Translations under genes and position numbers: made by a program | Part shown: in pieces, positions 8,774 through 17,032 of the stretch | Layout of the letters: the number at the start of each line of letters is the position of its first letter | How positions within the stretch are numbered: the first letter of the stretch is position 1 | Assembly (NCBI RefSeq): GCF_004296405.1 | Contig: NZ_PSRR01000058.1 | Location: forward strand, 1 to 32,933 | Length of the DNA stretch: 32,933 nt | Direction: 5' to 3' | Source of the DNA: Bradyrhizobium sp. Leo170 | Lineage (GTDB): Bacteria; Pseudomonadota; Alphaproteobacteria; Rhizobiales; Xanthobacteraceae | The notes under the pieces: model-generated | Seen by the model: the letters and a program-made list of their open reading frames with translations, nothing else | Databases searched by the model: none | Told to the model about the DNA's origin: nothing

Positions 8774-9849
8774 GCCTGCTGCGTCCGATAGCCGTGGTGC
8801 TCGGCTGCGCCGTGCTGACGACGGGCGCGGTCGCGCAGATTTCGCTGACGCCGCCCGCGGCACAGGCGCCGGCCAGCAAGCCGGCTCCAAAGAAGGAACA
8901 GCCGAAGCCTGCGCCGAAGCCGAAGGCCGCGGCGGAGAAGAAGCAGCCCGCGCCGAAGCCAGCACCTTCACCGACGCCATCGCCGAGCCCGACGCACCCG
9001 TTCGACGATCCCAATGTCGATCTCGTCTATGGCGCCTATCAGCGTGGCCTCTACAAGACCGCCTTCGACCTCGCCACCAACCGCGCAAACTACGCCCGCG
9101 ACCCCAAGGCGATGACGATGCTGGGCGAGCTCTATGCCAACGGGCTCGGCGTCAAGCGAGATTACGGCAAGGCGATCGAATGGTATCAGCGCGCGTCCGA
9201 TGGGGGCGACCGCGAGGCGATGTTCGCACTGGCGATGATGCGGCTTGCGGGCCGCGGCGCCCCCGTGAACAAGGACGAGGCGGTCAAGCTGCTGGCGTCC
9301 TCAGCCAAGCTCGGCAATCCCAAAGCGGCCTATAATCTGGCGCTGCTCTATCTCGACGGCCAGACCCTGCCGCAGGACCTCAAGCGCTGTGCCGAATTGT
9401 TGCGAATGGCGGCCGACGCCGGCAGCCCCGAAGCGCAATATGCGCTCGCGACCTTCTACAAGGAGGGCACGGGCGTGCCCAAGGATCTCGAGAAATCGGT
9501 GCGACTGTTGCAGGCCGCCTCACTCGCCGACAATGTCGATGCCGAGGTCGAATATGCGATCGCGCTTTACAACGGCTCCGGCACGCCGCGGAACCAGCCG
9601 GCGGCCGTGGCGCTATTGCGCAAGGCGGCCCGGCAGAACTCGCCGATCGCGCAGAACCGCCTCGCCCGCCTGCTCGCCACCGGCCAGGGCGTGCCGCAGG
9701 ACAAAGTCGAGGCGCTGAAATGGCACACTGTCGCCAAGACGGCCGGCAAGGGCGATCCGGAACTGGACGAGATACTGCTGGACATGAGCCCGCAGGACCG
9801 CGCCAAGGGCGAGGAGGCCGCGCGCAAATGGCTCGGCACCGGCAAATGA
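8770..9849 (+). CDS. Exported Sel1-repeat (TPR-like) protein
   Basis: A 359-residue protein with a signal peptide (MSLLRPIAVVLGCAVLTTGAVAQ) and then a Lys/Pro/Ala-rich linker from about 30 to 75 (KPAPKKEQPKPAPKPKAAAEKK). From about 85 to the end it has some six Sel1 repeats, recognisable by units such as AMTMLGELYANGLGVKRDYGKAIEWYQRAS. Sel1 repeats build a curved helical scaffold for protein contacts. It is expected in the periplasm, with the Pro/Lys linker spanning space near the wall. The start is fixed by the ATGA overlap with the upstream ThiE-like gene. The partner is unknown; the operon with aldolase gives no clear clue. Confidence 0.88.
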   Translation: MSLLRPIAVVLGCAVLTTGAVAQISLTPPAAQAPASKPAPKKEQPKPAPKPKAAAEKKQPAPKPAPSPTPSPSPTHPFDDPNVDLVYGAYQRGLYKTAFDLATNRANYARDPKAMTMLGELYANGLGVKRDYGKAIEWYQRASDGGDREAMFALAMMRLAGRGAPVNKDEAVKLLASSAKLGNPKAAYNLALLYLDGQTLPQDLKRCAELLRMAADAGSPEAQYALATFYKEGTGVPKDLEKSVRLLQAASLADNVDAEVEYAIALYNGSGTPRNQPAAVALLRKAARQNSPIAQNRLARLLATGQGVPQDKVEALKWHTVAKTAGKGDPELDEILLDMSPQDRAKGEEAARKWLGTGK

Positions 9850-9936
9850 CGCCTTGACGGCGCCATTCCGAGAGGGCACGCAGACCGGAAATCCCCCGAC
9901 GGCATTGGGCCGTCCCCACCCGACAAGCCCTCCATC

Positions 9937-10728
9937 ATGCTCTATTCCGCCCTCATCAACGTCATGGTCAAGGCCGCGCGCCGCGCCGGCCGCAGCCTCA
10001 AGCGCGATCTCGGCGAGATCGAGCACCTGCAGGTGTCGCTGAAGGGGCCGGCGAACTTCGTCTCGCTGGCGGACAAGCGCGCCGAGGAGATGCTCTACAC
10101 CGACCTCGCCAAGGCCCGCCCGGGCTACGGCTTCATCGGCGAGGAAGGCGGCACCCGCGAGGGCACCGACAAGAGCCATAGCTGGATCGTCGATCCGCTC
10201 GACGGCACCACCAACTTCCTGCACGGCATCCCGCAATTCGCGATCTCGATCGGGCTGGCGCGCGAGGGCACGGTGATTGCGGGGGTGATCTACAACCCCG
10301 CCAATGACGAGCTCTATATCGCCGAGCGCGGCAAGGGCGCCTTCCTCAACGACCAGCGCCTGCGCGTCGCCGGCCGCCGAAGGCTCGACGAATGCGTGGT
10401 CGCCTGCGGCCTGCCCCATATCGGCCGCGGCGACCATGGACTGGCGCTGAAAGAGATGGCCGTGCTGCAGAACAAGGTCGCCGGCTTCCGCCGCTTCGGC
10501 GCCGCCTCGCTCGACCTCGCCTTCGTCGCCGCCGGCCGCCTCGACGGCTATTGGGAACGCAACCTGCAGCCCTGGGATATCGCGGCCGGGCAGATCATGG
10601 TGCGCGAAGCTGGCGGCACCGTGAGCGGGATCGAGGGCAATGACGATCCGTTGCAAACCGGACACGTGGTCTGCGGTAACGAATTCGTGCACGGCGAACT
10701 GGTGAAGATTTTGAAGCCGCTGGGATAG
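9937..10728 (+). CDS. suhB: Inositol monophosphatase family protein (SuhB-like)
   Basis: The 263-residue protein belongs to the Mg-dependent inositol monophosphatase family, which removes phosphate from inositol phosphates. SuhB in enteric bacteria also acts in rRNA transcription antitermination. Metal ligands are present in GEEGG (Glu69/Glu70), DPLDGTTNF (Asp86, Asp89) and WDIAAG (Asp214). The frame starts at ATG 9937 with MLYSALINVMVKAARRAG; no good ribosome site is seen, so it may rely on coupling to the gene 87 bases upstream. The exact substrate cannot be read from the sequence; 3'-nucleotidase (CysQ) is less likely from the motif pattern. Confidence 0.92.
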   Translation: MLYSALINVMVKAARRAGRSLKRDLGEIEHLQVSLKGPANFVSLADKRAEEMLYTDLAKARPGYGFIGEEGGTREGTDKSHSWIVDPLDGTTNFLHGIPQFAISIGLAREGTVIAGVIYNPANDELYIAERGKGAFLNDQRLRVAGRRRLDECVVACGLPHIGRGDHGLALKEMAVLQNKVAGFRRFGAASLDLAFVAAGRLDGYWERNLQPWDIAAGQIMVREAGGTVSGIEGNDDPLQTGHVVCGNEFVHGELVKILKPLG

Positions 10729-10747
10729 CAGGTGCCTCTGCTCGCTG

Positions 10748-10852
10748 TCATCATCCGCGAAGGCGGATAATCCAGTAACCCGCGGCGCCAGTGATGCGTC
10801 ATCTCCGGCCCAAGTGGGTACTGGATGCCCCGCCTGCGCGGGGCATGACGGC
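10748..10852. repeat. Composite palindromic element between suhB and the efflux operon
   Basis: A left half with CCGCGAAGGCGG and TCCAGTA, and a right half TACTGGATGCCCCGCC followed by GCGGGGCATGACG, face each other in opposite orientation. The same outer motifs (CCAGTA/TACTGGAT, CATGACG) occur at 18671-18773. It lies between two convergent genes and may act as a bidirectional transcript end. Confidence 0.65.
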
Positions 10853-10867
10853 TCTGAGCGATTGCGC

Positions 10868-13800
10868 TTATGGCTTCTGGGGAGCCGGTGCCGGCGGCGC
10901 GTGCGGCTCCGGCACCGGGGCCTGCTTCGGCTCGCGGTCGCCGGCCAGCACGCGTTGCACGCTGACGAAGAACACCGGGACCATCAACAGCGCCAGGATC
11001 ACGACCGCGATCATGCCGCCCATGACGACGGTGCCGAGCGCCTGCTGGCTGGCGCCACCGGCACCGGAGGCGATCGCCATCGGGAACACGCCGAACACGA
11101 AGGCGAGGCCGGTCATCAAGATCGGGCGGAAACGCAGCGAACAGGCTTCGACGGTCGCCTCGATCAGCGGCTTGCCATGGGCGCGCAGATCCTTGGCGAA
11201 TTCGATGATCAGGATGGCGTCCTTGGCGGCGAGGCCGATGATGGTGATCAGGCCGACGGTGAAATAGACGTCATTCGCAAGGCCGCGCATGCTCGCGGCG
11301 ATCACCGCGCCGGTGACGCCGAGCGGTATGGTCAGGAGCACCGCGATCGGAATCGTCCAGCTCTCGTACAGCGCGGCGAGCAGGAGGAACACCACCAGCA
11401 CCGACAAGGCCAAGAGGAACGGCGCCTGCGAGCCCGACAGTTTTTCCTGCAGCGACTGTCCGGTCCACTCATAGCCGAACCCGCGCGGCAATCTGTTCGC
11501 GAGCCGCTCCATCTCGTTCAGGGCATCGCCCGAGGTGTAGCCGAGGCGCGCCTCGCCGGAGATGCGCACGGCGGGATAATAGTTGAAACCCGCTATCTGG
11601 GTCGGCCCCTTCTGCCATTCGATCGTGGCGAATGACGAGAACGGCACGAGCTGCCCGCGGTTGTTCTTGACGTTGTAGTTCAGGATGTCATCCGCATTCA
11701 TGCGGGTGAACTTGTCCGCCTGCACCACGACGCGCTGCATGCGGCCACGGTTCGGGAAATCGTTGATATAGTTCGAGCCGAGATTGGTCGAGATCGTATT
11801 GTTGATGTCCTCGAAGGTGACGCCGAAGGCGCCGGCCTTTTCGCGGTCGATCACCAGATTGACCTGCGGCGCCGGCGGCAAGCCTTCGATATAGACCTTC
11901 TGCAGCACGGGGCTGGCATTGGCTTCCGCGATCAGGCGGTCGGCGGCGGCGATGAGCTGGGCGTAACCCTTCTGGCCACGGTCCTGCAGGCGGAACGAGA
12001 AGCCTGAGGAGTTGCCGAGGTTGTCGATCGGCGGCGGCTGCAGCGCCGAGATCTTGGCGTCGCGGATCGATGAAAGGTCGCGGTTGATGTCGGCGACGAT
12101 CGCGGCCGCCGAATCTTTCGGCCCGCGCTCCGACCAGTCCTTCAGCGTGATGAAGGCCTGCGCGGTGTTGAAGCCCTGGCCGAGGAAGCTGAAGCCGGTG
12201 AGGAACGTGACGTTCTCGATGGCAGAACGCGCCAGGAGATATTTCTCGACCTTCTCGATCGCGGCCTCGGTGCGGGCGAAGGAGGAATCCGATGGCGTCT
12301 GCACGTCGGTGGTGATGAAGCCCTGGTCGTCGACCGGCAGAAAGCCGCCGGGCAGCCGCACGAAGCCCCAGCCCAACCCGACCAGAAGCGCCACATAGAT
12401 CAGCATCAGCCGCCCGGTACGCTTCAGCGTCCCGCGAACCGTGCGGGTATAGCCGTCGCGGGTGACATCGAGCGTGCGGTTGAACCAGCCGAACACGCCC
12501 TTGCGGGAATGGCCATGGCCTGCGGTCACCGGCTTGAGCAATGTCGCGCACAGCGCCGGCGTCAGCGACAGGGCCAGCAGCGCCGAGAACGCGATGGCGG
12601 CGACCATGGTGACCGAGAACTGGCGATAGATGATGCCGACCGATCCCGGGAAGAACGCCATCGGGATGAACACGGCAACCAGCACCAGCGTGATGCCGAT
12701 GATGGCGCCGGTGATCTGCGACATCGCCTTGCGGGTCGCCTCCTTCGGCGGCAAGCCTTCCTCGGCCATGATGCGCTCGACGTTCTCGACCACGACGATG
12801 GCGTCGTCCACGAGGATGCCGACCGCGAGCACCATGCCGAACATGGTCAGCATGTTGATGGAATAGCCGAGCATCATCAGCGTGGCGCAGGCCCCAAGCA
12901 GCGCGACCGGCACGACGATGGTCGGAATGATGGTGTAGCGGATGTTCTGCAGGAACAGGAACATCACGACGAAGACCAGCACCACGGCTTCGACCAGCGT
13001 CGTCAGCACCTTCTCGATCGCGGCCTCGACCACGGGCGTGATGTTGTAGGGGATCTCGTAGGAGATGTTGGCCGGGAAGAAGCGTGACAGCTCCTTCATC
13101 TTGGCTTCCACCGCGCTTGCGGTCGCCAGCGCGTTGCCGCTCGGCGACAGCAGGACCGAGAGGCCCGCCGTCGGCTTGCCGTTGAGGCGTGTCTGGAACT
13201 GGTAGCTGAGGCCGCCGATCTCCAGGCGCGCGACGTCGCGCAGGCGCACGGTCGAACCATCAGGATTAGCGCGCAGGATGATGGCGCCGAACTCGTCCGG
13301 CGAGGAGAGCTGGCCCTTCACCAGAACCAGCGCTGAAACCCGTTGCGAGTCCGTCGCCGGCTCGGCACCGATGCTGCCCGAGGCGACCTGCGCGTTCTGC
13401 GCTGATATCGCCTTGTTGACGTCATCGGCGGTCAAGCCATAACCGACCAGCTTTGCCGGATCGAGCCAGATGCGCAAGGAGCGCTCGGTCGAATAGAGCG
13501 TGGCGCGGCCGACGCCGGGAATGCGGCGGATTTCGCCGAGCACGTTGCGGATCATGAAATCGCCGAGACCGATTTCATCAAGGCTGCCGTCGGTCGAATT
13601 CAGCGTGATGATCTGCAGCACCGCGCTGGAGGCTTCCTCGACCAGGATGCCCTGCTGGATCACGGCGCGCGGCAGGCGCGCCTCGATGCGCTTGAGGCGG
13701 TTCTGCACCTCGACGGAGGCCTGGCTGGTTTCGGTGCCCGGGACGAAATTGGCGATGATCTCGACCTGGCCGAGCGAGTCGCTGGTGGATTCGAAATTCA

Positions 13801-14026
13801 GGATGCCGGAGGCGCCGTTCAGCTCCTCCTCGATCAGCCGGGTGACGCTGTTATAGAGATTTTCCGGTGAGGCGCCGGGATAGCTGGTCGAGATCGAGAT
13901 CGAGGGCGGCGCGATGATCGGATATTGCGCGATCGCCAGCAGCGGAATCGAGATCGCGCCGATCAGGCAGATGAAGAGCGCGACGACCCAGGCGAAGATC
14001 GGCCTGTCGATGAAAAAGCTCGCCAT
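10868..14026 (-). CDS. bdeB: RND multidrug efflux permease (BdeB/AcrB-like, HAE1)
   Basis: A 1052-residue inner-membrane proton/drug antiporter of the hydrophobe/amphiphile RND family. The N-terminus MASFFIDRPIFAWVVALF is typical. TM4 holds the proton-relay pair Asp407-Asp408 (GILVDDAIVVVENVE), at the same numbers as in E. coli AcrB, and the Lys of the TM10 relay is in GLAAKDAILIIEFAK. Two large periplasmic porter loops are present, and the C-terminus is an unusual Pro/Ala tail. It is six bases downstream of its adaptor gene. From memory, B. japonicum BdeAB (blr1515-blr1516) is this kind of pump in this neighbourhood, needed for drug resistance and soybean symbiosis. Orthology is inferred from type and synteny. 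Confidence 0.93.
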   Translation of the reverse strand: MASFFIDRPIFAWVVALFICLIGAISIPLLAIAQYPIIAPPSISISTSYPGASPENLYNSVTRLIEEELNGASGILNFESTSDSLGQVEIIANFVPGTETSQASVEVQNRLKRIEARLPRAVIQQGILVEEASSAVLQIITLNSTDGSLDEIGLGDFMIRNVLGEIRRIPGVGRATLYSTERSLRIWLDPAKLVGYGLTADDVNKAISAQNAQVASGSIGAEPATDSQRVSALVLVKGQLSSPDEFGAIILRANPDGSTVRLRDVARLEIGGLSYQFQTRLNGKPTAGLSVLLSPSGNALATASAVEAKMKELSRFFPANISYEIPYNITPVVEAAIEKVLTTLVEAVVLVFVVMFLFLQNIRYTIIPTIVVPVALLGACATLMMLGYSINMLTMFGMVLAVGILVDDAIVVVENVERIMAEEGLPPKEATRKAMSQITGAIIGITLVLVAVFIPMAFFPGSVGIIYRQFSVTMVAAIAFSALLALSLTPALCATLLKPVTAGHGHSRKGVFGWFNRTLDVTRDGYTRTVRGTLKRTGRLMLIYVALLVGLGWGFVRLPGGFLPVDDQGFITTDVQTPSDSSFARTEAAIEKVEKYLLARSAIENVTFLTGFSFLGQGFNTAQAFITLKDWSERGPKDSAAAIVADINRDLSSIRDAKISALQPPPIDNLGNSSGFSFRLQDRGQKGYAQLIAAADRLIAEANASPVLQKVYIEGLPPAPQVNLVIDREKAGAFGVTFEDINNTISTNLGSNYINDFPNRGRMQRVVVQADKFTRMNADDILNYNVKNNRGQLVPFSSFATIEWQKGPTQIAGFNYYPAVRISGEARLGYTSGDALNEMERLANRLPRGFGYEWTGQSLQEKLSGSQAPFLLALSVLVVFLLLAALYESWTIPIAVLLTIPLGVTGAVIAASMRGLANDVYFTVGLITIIGLAAKDAILIIEFAKDLRAHGKPLIEATVEACSLRFRPILMTGLAFVFGVFPMAIASGAGGASQQALGTVVMGGMIAVVILALLMVPVFFVSVQRVLAGDREPKQAPVPEPHAPPAPAPQKP

Positions 14027-14032
14027 CTCGGA

Positions 14033-15244
14033 TCACCGCAGCGCTTGCGCGGCTTTATTTTCCCCCGGTACAGCGGTCGAAGCATCCGCCGCCTCGGTGA
14101 ACGCCTGCGGTCGGACCTTGTCGCCTGCCGCGAATTTCTGGAAGCCCTCGACCACGACGCGGTCGCCGGACTTCAGACCTTCGGTCACGAACACCTGCCC
14201 GTTCTGCAGCGAGCCGGTACGGACGGGCTGAACCGCGACGCGACCGTCGTCCTTGACCACGAACACCTCGCTGCCGCCACCGCCATTGCGCTGAATCGCC
14301 TGCTGCGGCACCGCGATCGAGTCAGAGTCGATGCCCTGCTCGATCAGCACGCGCACATACATGCCCGGCAGCAGCTCTCGCCTTGGATTGGGGAACTCGC
14401 CACGCAGGGTCACCTGCCCGGTATAGGCGTCGACCTTGGCGTCGGAGAACAAGAGCTTGCCGGGAATCGGATAGATCGTGCCATCGTCCTGCAACAGGCG
14501 CACCTTCATCGCGTCAGGCGCGATGCGGTCAAGTTCGCCGGTCTCGAATGCGCGGCGTAGCTGGTTGAGCTCGGTGACCGACTGGGTGAAGTCGGCATAG
14601 ATCGGGTCGATCTGCTGGATGGTCGCAAGCGAGGTGGAGTCGTTCTGCACCACCAGCGCGCCTTCGCTGACCAGGGCGGCGCCGACGATGCCGTCGATGG
14701 GAGCACGGATGGTGGCGTAATCCAGATTGAGCTTGGCGCGCGCGAGATCGGCCTCGCGGGCCGCGACATCCGCTTCGGCCTGGCGCTGCGCGGCAATCGC
14801 CTTCTCGTTCTCGGCCTCGGGCATGGCCTTCTGGTTGTAGAGGGTCGTAACGCGATGCGCGTGCTGGGCCGCCTGATCGAGCACGGCCTTGGCGCGCGCG
14901 AGCGCAGCCTGATTGGACTGCACCTCGACCTCGAACGGCCGCGGGTCGATGCGATACAGGGGATCGCCGGCCTTCACCTCGGTGCCCTGATGGAACAGGC
15001 GCTCGACGACGATGCCGGAAACGCGCGGGCGGACTTCGGCGACGCGCGTGGGCGCAACGCGACCGGGCAGCTCGCGCACCACCGCGCGAGATTGCGGCTT
15101 GGCGACGACAATGCTGACCTCGGGTTCGGGCGCCGCCTCCGATGCAGCGGTGGCGGCAGTCGGCTCATCACAGCCGGCTAGCAGTGGCGCCGTGGCGGCC
15201 AGCATCAGGAGAATGCATGCCGTTCGTGCGCGTAGTCCGGACAT
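14033..15244 (-). CDS. bdeA: RND efflux periplasmic adaptor lipoprotein (BdeA/AcrA-like)
   Basis: The 403-residue membrane-fusion protein links the RND permease to an outer-membrane channel. MSGLRARTACILLMLAATAPLLAGC is a lipoprotein signal with the lipobox LLAGC, so the mature protein is anchored by its Cys. Then follow a lipoyl half (LPGRVAPTRVAEVRPRVSG), an alpha-helical hairpin (about residues 100-165, rich in Ala/Arg/Glu), the second lipoyl half (DYATIRAPIDGIVG) and beta-barrel/proximal domains. The start at 15244 is chosen because the signal peptide begins there; upstream codons in frame add a basic stretch with no family match. No TolC-like gene is present in the window, so the outer channel must be encoded elsewhere. 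Confidence 0.93.
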   Translation of the reverse strand: MSGLRARTACILLMLAATAPLLAGCDEPTAATAASEAAPEPEVSIVVAKPQSRAVVRELPGRVAPTRVAEVRPRVSGIVVERLFHQGTEVKAGDPLYRIDPRPFEVEVQSNQAALARAKAVLDQAAQHAHRVTTLYNQKAMPEAENEKAIAAQRQAEADVAAREADLARAKLNLDYATIRAPIDGIVGAALVSEGALVVQNDSTSLATIQQIDPIYADFTQSVTELNQLRRAFETGELDRIAPDAMKVRLLQDDGTIYPIPGKLLFSDAKVDAYTGQVTLRGEFPNPRRELLPGMYVRVLIEQGIDSDSIAVPQQAIQRNGGGGSEVFVVKDDGRVAVQPVRTGSLQNGQVFVTEGLKSGDRVVVEGFQKFAAGDKVRPQAFTEAADASTAVPGENKAAQALR

Positions 15245-15325
15245 TGAAAGCGTCGCCCCGAGTTTGAATTGTTGAACACAAATGACACCGCAGCGCCGCT
15301 GCCGACTCCGCCTGTCACGCTGTTC

Positions 15326-15353
15326 AGGATAAAGTGGGGGTGCTGCGACGCAA
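15326..15353 (-). promoter_or_regulatory. Possible sigma-70-type promoter of the efflux operon
   Basis: On the minus strand TTGCGT (15353-15348) and TATCCT (15331-15326) are separated by 16 bases. Matches to consensus are 3/6 and 4/6. Transcription would start near 15319, about 75 bases before the adaptor ATG. This is a candidate only; it gains weight from the RegR-type site directly upstream. Confidence 0.35.
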
Positions 15354-15365
15354 TACATCGCTGCG

Positions 15366-15380
15366 GCGGCTCAATGTCAC
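15366..15380 (-). promoter_or_regulatory. Sequence matching the RegR box upstream of the efflux operon
   Basis: The minus strand reads GTGACATTGAGCCGC. This fits every fixed position of the B. japonicum RegR-box consensus as I remember it, GNG(A/G)C(A/G)TTNNGNCGC. It is 12 bases upstream of the candidate -35 and is centred near -54. RegR is the response regulator of the redox-responsive RegSR pair; published work placed bdeAB among RegR targets (recalled, not checked). The match is seen; binding is inferred. Confidence 0.6.
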
Positions 15381-15413
15381 ACACGTATAATATATTGAAT
15401 TGGCATGTTTTTC

Positions 15414-15449
15414 TCCGATTCACCGGATTGTGAAACCGGTTCCATCGGA
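15414..15449. promoter_or_regulatory. 36-base imperfect palindrome, possible operator
   Basis: Outer arms TCCGAT (15414-15419) and ATCGGA (15444-15449) enclose inner arms ACCGG (15422-15426) and CCGGT (15436-15440), nearly on one centre. It lies about 170 bases upstream of the efflux adaptor start, beyond the RegR-type site. It could bind a dimeric regulator, but no regulator gene is adjacent. Confidence 0.3.
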
Positions 15450-15844
15450 GCTTGTGGGGGTAACGTACTACGCCTTCCTCGACACAGCGTGGCTACCGCC
15501 GATCTGCTGCTATCTCCGAATCAAGCGGGCGCGCTGTAACGGAGAATCCCTGCCGACATTTTCCGGTTGCTCGGTCGTCTCTCGTTATCTGGCATCGACA
15601 TCGGTTCGCCCGCTTCGACAATGGCGGGCGAATGCGCGATCCGGAAATGCGGGCGCGTGCGGCTACGACCGATGTCGGCCAATTCGCAACAGGCGGAACA
15701 GCTTCGACCGCGACGATTTCGGTGGATGACACGACTGCCGTCGCTGTCCTGTTCCGCTTCCGCCCCGAAATACCCGGTTTCCGATCTTTTTTCCCGTGGC
15801 CGCTGTGCCATATTGGCTGCCCAACGCGGCTTTTCGCAACGGAC
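15450..15844. other. Gene-free spacer upstream of the motor genes
   Basis: About 395 bases between the palindrome and the MotA/TolQ-like start. Open frames cross it on both strands, but their translations are Arg/Ser-rich and show no family features. I see no tRNA, repeat or clear terminator. It presumably holds the promoter of the motor pair. Confidence 0.3.
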
Positions 15845-16855
15845 ATGCCGGCAATGCCCTCCTCTCCCCGCTCCGACATGGAGACCGAACTCAGCAAATT
15901 GTCCTCCCCACGGATCTTCCTGGTGCGGATGCTGGTATTTCTCGTGCTGTGCGCGCTGATCGGCATCGTCCTCTACAAGCAGATCGTCGTCGCCTTCTTC
16001 GCCAATCCGGGGCTGAATGCGCTGATCGGCGCGGTGCTTTTGATCGGCATCATCCTGTCGTTCCGCCAGGTGATCCGGCTCTATCCAGAGGTGCGATGGG
16101 TCAACAATTTCCGGATCGCCGATCCCGGGCTCGCGATCGACCGGCGGCCGACCTTGTTGGCGCCGATGGCGGCGATCCTCGGCGGCGAGCGCAGCGGGCG
16201 GATGTCGATCTCGCAGCAGACGATGCGGCACCTGCTCGATTCCATCGCGACCCGCCTCGACGAGGCGCGCGACATCTCGCGCTACATGACGGGCCTGTTG
16301 GTGTTCCTCGGCCTGCTCGGCACCTTCTGGGGCCTGATCGAAACCGTCGGCTCGGTCGGCAAAGTGATCGATGGGCTGAAAGTCGGCGGCGACGCCGGCG
16401 CGCTGTTCGACACGCTGAAAGAAGGCCTGGCCGCGCCGCTCGGCGGCATGGGCATCTCGTTCTCGTCCTCGCTGTTCGGCCTCGCCGGTTCCCTGATCCT
16501 CGGCTTCCTCGACCTGCAATCCAGCCAGGCGCAGAACCGCTTCTATACCGACCTTGAGGACTGGCTTGCGACCACGGTGCGGGAATATGCCGGTGACGGC
16601 GTCGTGGCCGCCGCGGGTGGTGGCGGCAACCTCCAGCACGCGATCGAGCGGCTGCGTGTCGCGGTGGAGGAAGGCGGGGGAAGCCGCGGCACCACCGCGG
16701 CGATGGCCAATCTCGCCGAAGCGATCCAGGGATTGGTTGCGCATATGCGCACCGAGCAACAGATGATCCGGGAATGGGCTGACGGCCAAGGCGAGCAGAA
16801 CCGCGAGATCAAGCGCCTGCTCGAACGCCTCGCCCGCCAGCCGGAGAAGAGTTAG
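15845..16855 (+). CDS. MotA/TolQ/ExbB-type proton-channel protein
   Basis: A 336-residue inner-membrane protein with four predicted helices at about 25-45, 56-73, 149-170 and 199-223. The third, GLLVFLGLLGTFWGLIETV, and the fourth, within LGGMGISFSSSLFGLAGS, match the conserved MotA/TolQ/ExbB channel pair. A cytoplasmic segment of about 75 residues joins helices 2 and 3, and a charged tail ends in REIKRLLERLARQ. Such proteins form the pentameric ring around a two-subunit, proton-driven partner, here the next gene. Start choice is uncertain: ATGs at 15845, 15854 and 15878 are in frame and none has a strong ribosome site. No flagellar, tol or exb genes are nearby. Its cellular job is not established. 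Confidence 0.85.
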   Translation: MPAMPSSPRSDMETELSKLSSPRIFLVRMLVFLVLCALIGIVLYKQIVVAFFANPGLNALIGAVLLIGIILSFRQVIRLYPEVRWVNNFRIADPGLAIDRRPTLLAPMAAILGGERSGRMSISQQTMRHLLDSIATRLDEARDISRYMTGLLVFLGLLGTFWGLIETVGSVGKVIDGLKVGGDAGALFDTLKEGLAAPLGGMGISFSSSLFGLAGSLILGFLDLQSSQAQNRFYTDLEDWLATTVREYAGDGVVAAAGGGGNLQHAIERLRVAVEEGGGSRGTTAAMANLAEAIQGLVAHMRTEQQMIREWADGQGEQNREIKRLLERLARQPEKS

Positions 16856-16902
16856 AGCATGATCCGGAAAAGTGGAAACCGGTTTTCCGAAAAGATCATG
16901 CT
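16856..16902. repeat. Palindromic element, copy 1 of a tandem pair
   Basis: Outer arms AGCATGATC and GATCATGCT enclose CGGAAAA and TTTTCCG. It begins right after the stop of the MotA/TolQ-like gene. The same family, degenerate, is at 22443-22478. Confidence 0.7.
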
Positions 16903-16916
16903 CAAACAAAGAGATG

Positions 16917-16954
16917 AGATCATGATCCGATTTCGTCAAATCGGATCATGATCT
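16917..16954. repeat. Perfect 17-bp-arm hairpin between the motor genes
   Basis: The left arm (16917-16933, AGATCATGATCCGATTT) and right arm (16938-16954) are exact inverted copies around the four-base loop CGTC. In RNA this would make a very stable stem separating the two motor cistrons. It also contains the GATCATGATC core shared with copy 1. Confidence 0.8.
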
Positions 16955-17032
16955 AGGGAGACGGTGCCGATCTTGAAAGCCGACGGAAACCCGCGGCGGC
17001 TGTCCAAACACCAACGCTAGTAGAGAGTCAAA

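Noticed and set aside
15386..15391. Perfect TATAAT on the plus strand
   Set aside because: No acceptable -35 element 16-18 bases upstream, and the next plus-strand gene is about 450 bases away.
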